Shown: positions 15,885-21,334 of the stretch, piece by piece
Numbering within the stretch: position 1 is the first letter of the stretch
Layout of the letters: each line of letters begins with the position of its first letter
Assembly (NCBI GenBank): GCA_964505195.1
Contig: CAZDGV010000030.1
Span: 1 to 21,334 of the forward strand
Direction of reading: 5' to 3'
Length of the DNA: 21,334 bases
Origin: CAZDGV01 sp964505195
GTDB lineage: Bacteria; Bacteroidota; Bacteroidia; Chitinophagales; Chitinophagaceae
Translations under genes and position numbers: made by a program
Notes under the pieces: model-generated
Seen by the model: the letters and a program-made list of their open reading frames with translations, nothing else
What the model was told of the DNA's origin: nothing
Databases searched by the model: none

Positions 15885-16754
15885 TTACGAATAACCATAA
15901 GACTTGAGAAAGAGATCAGAATCGCGCCATTTAGGACGCACTTTTACAAATAGTTCAAGAAATACTTTTTGGCCCAAGAATGCTTCAATATCCTTGCGCG
16001 CTGCGGTTCCCAATGCTTTGATCATTTGTCCACCACTGCCGAGCAATATTCCTTTTTGCGTTTCACGCTGTACAATAATGTCGGCAGTGATTTTGATGAG
16101 GGTCGATTTTTCTTTGAACTCATTCACCAACACAGTAGTATGGTAAGGTATTTCATCACTGTAGAGCTCATAAATTTTTTCTCTGATCATTTCCCCTACA
16201 AAAAAGCGCGTTGGCAAATCCGTCAGCTGATCTTCTTCAAAAAAAGGTTCTCCTTCAGGAAGAAAAGACTCCACTTCTTTTAAAAGTATATCCAAATTGG
16301 TTGCAGCAAGTGCAGAAATGGCGATGACTGAACGGGCATAGGGCTTCTCCTGAAAAAAAGAAACCACCTGCTTTAATGCAGCAGGTTTGAGCGTATCACA
16401 TTTGTTTACGACTACGATGCAGGGAACCTTCAGCTTGAGTGAAGCAAAAAGCGCATCGTTTTCAAAGAGATCGTCGTTGGCATCTACCAGCAAAAGGGCA
16501 ACGTCGGCATCTTCAAGTGCCGACTTCACCGATTGCATCATGCGCTCGTGGAGCTTATACTTGGGCTCAATAATACCGGGCGTATCGGAGAGAATGATCT
16601 GATGACCGGGGTCATTTAAAATGCCTTTGATGCGATGCCGCGTAGTTTGTACTTTAGGAGATACAATTGCGAGCTTCTCTCCCAGCAGTGCATTGAGCAA
16701 AGTGCTTTTGCCCGCATTGGGTCTGCCAAAAATATTCACAAATCCAACCTTCAT
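15885..16754 (-). CDS. era: GTPase Era, 16S rRNA binding
   Basis: Era is a membrane-associated GTPase that binds 16S rRNA and helps 30S assembly. This copy has 289 residues. The G domain shows GRPNAGKS (10-17), the switch region SPKVQTTRHRI (about 32-42), DTPG (57-60) and NKCD (117-120). A C-terminal KH domain has its GxxG loop as GSGG (239-242), in GILLGSGGQMIKALG. Many Era proteins have a Lys in this loop (GKGG); here it is Ser. The ATG at 16754 is chosen over a TTG three codons upstream, because that TTG is part of a TAATTTTG promoter element. It precedes der on the same strand, and it follows the GIN-domain lipoprotein gene by 57 bases. Confidence 0.97.
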   Translation of the reverse strand: MKVGFVNIFGRPNAGKSTLLNALLGEKLAIVSPKVQTTRHRIKGILNDPGHQIILSDTPGIIEPKYKLHERMMQSVKSALEDADVALLLVDANDDLFENDALFASLKLKVPCIVVVNKCDTLKPAALKQVVSFFQEKPYARSVIAISALAATNLDILLKEVESFLPEGEPFFEEDQLTDLPTRFFVGEMIREKIYELYSDEIPYHTTVLVNEFKEKSTLIKITADIIVQRETQKGILLGSGGQMIKALGTAARKDIEAFLGQKVFLELFVKVRPKWRDSDLFLKSYGYS

Positions 16755-16760
16755 CGTTCC

Positions 16761-16768
16761 CAAAATTA
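16761..16768 (-). promoter_or_regulatory. era -7 promoter element, TAATTTTG
   Basis: This is an exact TAnnTTTG match on the minus strand, ending 6 bases before the era ATG at 16754. It predicts a leader of 0-2 bases. No TTG -33 box was found at 17-23 bases. Confidence 0.58.
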
Positions 16769-16811
16769 AGGATTATAGAAAGGAGTCGAAGAAGGGATGT
16801 TCAAATGCTGC

Positions 16812-17534
16812 TTATTGCTTGATGAGTTTACCCGAACCGGCTACGCTGGTTTTGATTTCGGCAGGCTGACCATAATAATAGATATCACCTGAGCCGGCTA
16901 CACGCGCTTCCAGCACTTTGCTGGCAAAGACCCATGCATCGCCACTGCCGGCAATATTGATTTTAGTAGCTTCCGATTTAAGATCCTTACAGAGCAAATC
17001 GCCGCTTCCTGCAATCTGATAACTTGCTTCACGGGTTTCGCCGCTGAGTTCAATTTTACCACTGCCCGCAATTTTTCCCTGCACTTTCGGCACATCAAGT
17101 CCGTTCAGCACGATGTCTCCTGATCCGGCAATATGAAGCTCGATCTGTTCTTTCGCTGCAATACGCCCATCCGATGAAATTTTACCGCTGCCCGCAAGTG
17201 TGAGTTCTGTATAGTCAGGCGCTGCGATATAAACATGAATTGCTTTGGTGGGGCGCAGCATCTTTCCGCGTGCTGTGCGCAATACAAGCGTGTTGCCTTG
17301 CAGTTCCGTTTCAACAAATTCCTGCAGGTTAGAATCGGTGCGAACAGTAACCTCATAGCCTGCACGCTGTGTGAGGTGCACCTGAAAATCACCGGCTGAT
17401 TTCACCTTATTGAAACCCTGAATGGTTCTTGTTTGAGATACAATTTCGCCGTTTCCTTTGATGGTTTTCCAAATACAGGAAGCCAAAAAAACAAAGATGC
17501 CGGCCAGCAAAAGCGAAGGATATATTTTTTTCAT
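16812..17534 (-). CDS. Head GIN-domain (DUF2807) lipoprotein with AGSG repeats
   Basis: This 240-residue protein starts with a lipoprotein signal peptide (MKKIYPSLLLAGIFVFLASC), with the lipobox Cys at residue 20. The DUF2807 or putative auto-transporter adhesin head GIN domain follows. AGSG occurs seven times, at 114, 136, 156, 175, 195, 213 and 232, spaced 18-22 residues and mostly as IAGSGD or VAGSGK. This regular spacing fits one turn each of a beta-solenoid. The family is common in Bacteroidota and lacks an established function; its location should be the outer or inner membrane, facing the periplasm or surface. The ATG at 17534 is chosen over the frame from 17561 because it begins directly at the signal peptide. 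It is divergent from guaA and upstream of era on the same strand. Confidence 0.9.
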   Translation of the reverse strand: MKKIYPSLLLAGIFVFLASCIWKTIKGNGEIVSQTRTIQGFNKVKSAGDFQVHLTQRAGYEVTVRTDSNLQEFVETELQGNTLVLRTARGKMLRPTKAIHVYIAAPDYTELTLAGSGKISSDGRIAAKEQIELHIAGSGDIVLNGLDVPKVQGKIAGSGKIELSGETREASYQIAGSGDLLCKDLKSEATKINIAGSGDAWVFASKVLEARVAGSGDIYYYGQPAEIKTSVAGSGKLIKQ

Positions 17535-17581
17535 GATGAAAGGTTTCCACAAATATTGCAAAAAACAGTCGTTTTACAAGC

Positions 17582-17608
17582 ATTCCCGCCCCCTTTCGCG
17601 GCGGGAAT
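17582..17608. repeat. Inverted repeat at the guaA promoter
   Basis: ATTCCCGCC (17582-17590) and GGCGGGAAT (17600-17608) form perfect 9-base arms with a 9-base spacer. It ends 5 bases before the guaA -7-like element (17614) and covers the -33 region. The genes on both sides are divergent, so no transcript should need to end here; an operator is more likely than a terminator, although TTTT follows the right arm. Confidence 0.65.
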
Positions 17609-17613
17609 TTTAG

Positions 17614-17621
17614 TACCTTCG
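17614..17621 (+). promoter_or_regulatory. guaA -7 promoter element, TACCTTCG
   Basis: Five of the six fixed bases of TAnnTTTG match (C replaces the third T). It ends 7 bases before the guaA ATG at 17629, predicting a leader of only a few bases. The -33 region is taken up by the inverted repeat at 17582-17608. Confidence 0.5.
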
Positions 17622-17628
17622 TCGCATC

Positions 17629-19164
17629 ATGACAGACAAGATCCTGATCCTCGATTTCGGCTCACAATACACACAATTGATTGCCAGAGCTGTAAGAGAA
17701 TGTAATGTGTACTGCGAAATCATCCCCTTCAATAAAAGCTTCGAAATTGATGCTGATTTAAAGGGCATCATCCTTTCGGGTAGCCCTTTTTCAGTGAACG
17801 ATGAAAACGCACCTGCTGTTTCCGTTTCCGCATTGGTTGAAAAATTACCCGTGCTGGGTATTTGCTATGGTGCACAGCTTACTGCAAAGCAGATGGGGGG
17901 AAGAGTAGAAAAATCTGAAAAAAGAGAATACGGTCGCGCTACCATGCAGCAGCAGGCAAAGGATATTCTGATGGATGAAGTAACGGCGCATTCGCAGGTG
18001 TGGATGAGTCATGGCGACTCAATTCTTGCGTTGCCTGAAGGTTTTGAAGTACTTGCTACTACCGAAAGCATTCCCGTTGCTGCATTTCGTGGTTCGGATC
18101 AATTGCCGCATCCCTTGTACGGATTGCAATTTCATCCTGAAGTATATCATTCGCTGGAAGGAAAAAAAATTCTCAGAAATTTTCTGGTAAATGTATGCGG
18201 CTGCAGCATGAACTGGACGCCGGCCGGTTTTGTGCAGGAAACCGTGGATCAGCTGAAAGCGCAAATCGGCAATAAAAAAGTTATCATGGCACTGAGCGGC
18301 GGTGTGGACTCTACCGTAGCTGCTACCCTAATTCACAAAGCCATTGGAGATCGTTTGTATGGCATTTTTGTTGACAACGGTGTTTTACGTAAAGGCGAAT
18401 TTCAACAAGTGCTGGACACCTATCAGCAAATCGGACTGAATGTGAAAGGCGTGGATGCACGCGAACATTTTTATACCAAACTGGCGGGCAAGAGTAATCC
18501 CGAAGAAAAGCGAAAAATCATTGGCGCAACCTTTATTGAAGTGTTCGACAGCGAAGCGAAAAAAATTGAAGGGATTGAAATGCTCGGACAAGGCACCATC
18601 TATCCGGATGTAATTGAAAGTGTATCCGTACATGGCCCTTCCGTTACCATCAAATCGCACCACAACGTTGGCGGCTTGCCGGAGAAAATGCATTTGTCGC
18701 TCGTAGAGCCCCTACGCTATCTTTTTAAAGATGAAGTGCGCCGCGTTGGCCGTGAGCTGGGCATTCCCGATGAGCTACTCAACCGCCATCCTTTTCCCGG
18801 CCCGGGACTTGCCATTCGAATTTTAGGCGAAGTGACGGAAGAAAAAACGGCGCTGCTGCAAGAAGCAGATTATCTTTTTATCAGTGCATTAAAAAGAGAA
18901 GGACTTTACGACCAGGTTTGGCAGGCAGGTGCTATTTTATTGCCCGTTCAAAGCGTGGGCGTAATGGGCGATGAACGCACGTATGAATATACACTGGCAC
19001 TGCGTGCCGTTACCAGCGTGGATGGTATGACGGCCGACTGGGCAAGACTACCCTACGATTTTCTGGCTGCCATATCAAACGAAATCATCAACAAAGTGCG
19101 TGGCATCAACCGCGTAGTTTTTGATATCAGCAGCAAGCCACCGGCTACCATCGAATGGGAATAA
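17629..19164 (+). CDS. guaA: GMP synthase (glutamine-hydrolysing)
   Basis: GuaA converts XMP to GMP using ATP and the amide of glutamine, the last step of guanine nucleotide synthesis. At 511 residues it has the normal length. The class I glutaminase domain carries the triad Cys79 (GICYGAQ) with His169 and Glu171 (LQFHPEVYHS). The ATP-pyrophosphatase domain has the P-loop-like SGGVDS (223-228). The C-terminal dimerisation domain ends with the family motif SSKPPATIEWE. It is divergent from the GIN-domain lipoprotein gene. A TACCTTCG element lies 7 bases before the ATG, preceded by a perfect inverted repeat. The secreted binding-protein gene starts 17 bases after its stop and is probably co-transcribed. 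Confidence 0.98.
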   Translation: MTDKILILDFGSQYTQLIARAVRECNVYCEIIPFNKSFEIDADLKGIILSGSPFSVNDENAPAVSVSALVEKLPVLGICYGAQLTAKQMGGRVEKSEKREYGRATMQQQAKDILMDEVTAHSQVWMSHGDSILALPEGFEVLATTESIPVAAFRGSDQLPHPLYGLQFHPEVYHSLEGKKILRNFLVNVCGCSMNWTPAGFVQETVDQLKAQIGNKKVIMALSGGVDSTVAATLIHKAIGDRLYGIFVDNGVLRKGEFQQVLDTYQQIGLNVKGVDAREHFYTKLAGKSNPEEKRKIIGATFIEVFDSEAKKIEGIEMLGQGTIYPDVIESVSVHGPSVTIKSHHNVGGLPEKMHLSLVEPLRYLFKDEVRRVGRELGIPDELLNRHPFPGPGLAIRILGEVTEEKTALLQEADYLFISALKREGLYDQVWQAGAILLPVQSVGVMGDERTYEYTLALRAVTSVDGMTADWARLPYDFLAAISNEIINKVRGINRVVFDISSKPPATIEWE

Positions 19165-19181
19165 TTATTAAGCAACGATTT

Positions 19182-20336
19182 ATGCAAAAGTTTTTGCTCG
19201 CCATACTGCTTTGCTTCAGTGTTGTACATGCATCGCATGCGCAGGAGAAAACCTATCGTGTTGGCATTTTTGCAAGCATTTATCTCGACTCAGCTTTTAT
19301 TGACACATCGTACCAATTCGAAAACCAAATGCCCCGATATATTTTACCGGGACTAGATTTTGTGCAAGGATCCATGATGGCGATGGACTCTTTAAAAAGC
19401 AAACAAATTACATTTCAAATTTTTGATATTCGATCCGAAGAGCAATCCATTGCTAGACTATCGTCACAAAAAACATTTGATTCACTCGACCTGATGATTG
19501 GATCGGTGGCAGGCAATGATTACAAAATGCTTACAGACCTTGCACTTGCGCATAAATTACCTTTCGTATCAGCTACTTTTCCAAACGATGGCGGCGTTCG
19601 CAACAATCCCTACACCATTCTGATCAATGCTACCCTTCCGAACCATATATCAAGCGTGCATCGGTATATATTATCTCAATGGCCTACTGCGAATATTTTA
19701 TGGTGCAGAAAAAAAGGCAGCATGGAAGACCGGCTGCTGGGCTATTTCAATGATGCCAACAAAGGTGCCGGCAATAGTAAGCTGCTGAATTTCAGAACGG
19801 TTAACCTGACAGATTCACTCACCACCAAAGAGCTGCTGCCGATGCTCGATTCCAATCGCACTACCATTGTGCTGGCAGGCTCACTCGATGAAAATTTCGG
19901 ACGGCGGCTGGCGCAGCAGTTGATACCGCTGCAAAAATCTTACAAGCCACAGGTGATTGGTATGCCCACTTGGGAGAACATCAAAGAATTACAGAAGCCG
20001 GAATTTAAAGAGCTCGCTATTTATTTCAGCGCTACTTTCTATCAGGCGCCCAATGCAAAATGGGGACAGGAATTCACCAAAGCCTTTACCGAAAAAACCT
20101 TTGGTCGCCCCTCCGACCTGGCAAGTAAGGGATTCGAACTCACCTATTATTTTGCAAACCTGCTGCTACAATATGGTGATCGTATGATGCAGCATTTGAA
20201 TGAAAAAGATTTTCGTCTTTTCACCGATTTTGATTTCAAGCCGTCATCATTCAACGGAACGCAGATCGACTATATCGAAAACAAACGCATCTACCTGCTA
20301 AAAAGGCAACAGCAGGTGCTCACCAAAGTTTACTGA
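19182..20336 (+). CDS. Secreted type I periplasmic-binding-protein-like protein
   Basis: This 384-residue protein has a clear signal peptide (MQKFLLAILLCFSVVHASHAQ, cleaved before EKTYRVG). The mature part looks like a type I periplasmic-binding fold: an opening strand YRVGIFASIYLDS, LPGLDFVQGSMMAMDSL (helix after the first loop), DLMIGSVAGNDYKMLTDLA (the crossing point typical of receptor ligand-binding regions), LPFVSATFPN, and a second lobe with ILWCRKKGS and TIVLAGSLDENFGRRL. No ABC permease or ATPase gene is next to it, so a transport role is not supported by context. I recall that Flavobacteriia often have a LysM protein with such a fold beside guaA, but no LysM repeat is visible here. 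The longer frame from 19155 overlaps guaA and lacks a proper signal start. Confidence 0.72.
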   Translation: MQKFLLAILLCFSVVHASHAQEKTYRVGIFASIYLDSAFIDTSYQFENQMPRYILPGLDFVQGSMMAMDSLKSKQITFQIFDIRSEEQSIARLSSQKTFDSLDLMIGSVAGNDYKMLTDLALAHKLPFVSATFPNDGGVRNNPYTILINATLPNHISSVHRYILSQWPTANILWCRKKGSMEDRLLGYFNDANKGAGNSKLLNFRTVNLTDSLTTKELLPMLDSNRTTIVLAGSLDENFGRRLAQQLIPLQKSYKPQVIGMPTWENIKELQKPEFKELAIYFSATFYQAPNAKWGQEFTKAFTEKTFGRPSDLASKGFELTYYFANLLLQYGDRMMQHLNEKDFRLFTDFDFKPSSFNGTQIDYIENKRIYLLKRQQQVLTKVY

Positions 20337-20374
20337 TACAAGAACCTTTCGGATCCTTTATCCGTTATGGTAAG

Positions 20375-20542
20375 ATGGCGCACAAAAAACCTTTTTTGCC
20401 GCAGAAAACCTGCGTGGTTTGCAGACGCCCCTTTTCCTGGCGCAAGAAATGGGAGAAAAACTGGGATGAAGTAAAATATTGCAGCGACCGCTGCAGGAAC
20501 TCCCGCACAAAAGACCGAAATTCGAAGGCTTCCGACACATGA
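20375..20542 (+). CDS. DUF2256 small zinc-ribbon-like protein
   Basis: This 55-residue protein matches the DUF2256 pattern: KTCVVCRRPFSWRKKWEKNW (11-30), then DEVKYCSDRCRNSR (31-44). Four cysteines in two CxxC-like pairs (C13, C16, C36, C40) suggest binding of one zinc ion. The function is unknown. Its stop overlaps the start of the exonuclease gene (ATGA at 20539-20542), which suggests translational coupling. Another ATG at 20367 is in a different frame and does not give this protein. It lies 38 bases after the binding-protein gene. Confidence 0.85.
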   Translation: MAHKKPFLPQKTCVVCRRPFSWRKKWEKNWDEVKYCSDRCRNSRTKDRNSKASDT

Positions 20543-21334
20543 CACTCTTACGCTTTACGGATATCGGCCTGTATTGTGCAGCAGGCGACTTTTACATCGA
20601 TCCCTGGCGACCGGTAGAAAAAGCCGTTATTACGCATGCACATAGCGATCATGCACGGGCAGGGCATGGTTCGTATCTGTGTCACCAGGATACCCTGCCT
20701 TTACTTCAACTACGACTGGGAAACCATTCATACCATACTGTTGACTGGAACGAAAGCACTTTTATCAACGGCGTAAAAATTTCACTGCATCCTGCAGGAC
20801 ATATCATCGGCTCGGCACAAGTGCGCATCGAATATCAGGGTGAAGTATGGGTGGTAAGTGGCGACTACAAAATCGAAAATGATGGCATCAGCGGCAGCTT
20901 CGAACCGGTGAGATGCCACACATTTATTACTGAATCTACTTTTGGCTTGCCCATTTATCAATGGAAACCTCAATCGGCCATCTTCAGTGAAATACAAACA
21001 TGGATTGAAAAGAATCGAAACGAAGGATACGCTTCCGTACTTTTTGCATACAGCTTAGGAAAAGCACAGCGCATTTTACAGGCCATTACACCGATAACGG
21101 ATGAGATATATGTGCACGGTGCAGTATGGAATACACACGAAACCATTGTGCGCAACGGTATAACCTTACCGAAGGTAAAGCGCATTACACCTGATACCCC
21201 CAAAGCTGCTTTAAAAGGCTCGGTGGTGATTGCACCCTCATCGGCACAGGATAGCCCCTGGCTCAAACGCTTTCACCCCTACAAAACAGGCGTATGCAGT
21301 GGATGGATGCAAGTGCGCGGCAATGCACGCCGAC
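20539..21334 (+). CDS. Ligase-associated DNA exonuclease, metallo-beta-lactamase fold (3' end outside window)
   Basis: The frame is open from the ATG at 20539 to the window edge (265 codons) and continues beyond. It carries the metallo-beta-lactamase metal motif THAHSDHA (H33, H35, D37, H38), then HPAGHIIGSAQV (from 84) and SGDYK (Asp109), followed by TFITESTFGLPIY. This combination is typical of the beta-CASP/CPSF-like family of putative exonucleases found beside ATP-dependent DNA ligases; full-length members have about 330 residues, so roughly 65 should lie outside. In such clusters a DNA ligase and a helicase normally follow, which predicts the genes next to this window. The start overlaps the DUF2256 stop by 4 bases (ATGA). 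The nuclease activity is inferred from the family, not shown. Confidence 0.9.
   Translation, partial: MTLLRFTDIGLYCAAGDFYIDPWRPVEKAVITHAHSDHARAGHGSYLCHQDTLPLLQLRLGNHSYHTVDWNESTFINGVKISLHPAGHIIGSAQVRIEYQGEVWVVSGDYKIENDGISGSFEPVRCHTFITESTFGLPIYQWKPQSAIFSEIQTWIEKNRNEGYASVLFAYSLGKAQRILQAITPITDEIYVHGAVWNTHETIVRNGITLPKVKRITPDTPKAALKGSVVIAPSSAQDSPWLKRFHPYKTGVCSGWMQVRGNARR

Noticed and set aside
16755..16763. TTG start of era three codons upstream
   Set aside because: The TTG is part of the TAATTTTG promoter element, and the ATG at 16754 gives the usual Era N-terminus.

Overview
The window comes from a chromosome of the phylum Bacteroidota, most likely the Chitinophagaceae or a close relative. This rests on the gene families (DUF5683 between parB and dapB, the head GIN-domain lipoprotein, DUF4954, a small stand-alone PspC protein, SDR-type threonine dehydrogenase). 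It is also supported by the near absence of Shine-Dalgarno sequences and by repeated TAnnTTTG promoter elements, which are typical of this phylum. No phage, transposon, tRNA, rRNA or CRISPR was seen. The DNA is compact core chromosome, and no gene-free stretch exceeds about 110 bases.

Layout. (1) 1-1787, plus strand: the 3' end of parB, a DUF5683 membrane protein and dapB, closely spaced like an operon. (2) 1868-4137, minus: a secreted TlpA-type thioredoxin-fold protein and an SDR L-threonine 3-dehydrogenase, divergent from kdsA (4202-5026, plus), the Kdo step of LPS synthesis. (3) 5094-5312, minus: a 72-residue PspC protein, divergent from a mitochondrial-type aconitase (5416-7686, plus). 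An 18-bp palindrome lies between their promoters. (4) 7735-8826, minus: a flavin reductase-like protein and a minimal SET-domain protein; the first shares a bidirectional terminator with aconitase. (5) 8933-14464, plus: mgtE (Mg2+ transport), glmS (amino-sugar synthesis) and a DUF4954 left-handed beta-helix protein 29 bases after glmS. (6) 14478-17534, minus: der, era (both ribosome-assembly GTPases) and a lipoprotein with seven AGSG repeats. (7) 17629 to the end, plus: guaA, a secreted type I periplasmic-binding-like protein, a 55-residue DUF2256 zinc-ribbon-like protein, and the start of a ligase-associated DNA exonuclease that overlaps DUF2256 by 4 bases and runs off the window.

Most genes are housekeeping: cell-envelope precursors (dapB, kdsA, glmS), central metabolism (aconitase, threonine dehydrogenase, GMP synthase), ribosome assembly (der, era), chromosome segregation (parB) and DNA repair. 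No clearly new system is present. The most interesting material is regulatory. Exact TAnnTTTG elements lie upstream of six genes; at kdsA, pspC and era they end only 4-6 bases before the ATG, which predicts leaderless or nearly leaderless mRNAs. Inverted repeats sit at the promoters of pspC/acn, guaA and der. The glmS-DUF4954 pairing is the best lead for an uncharacterised protein function.
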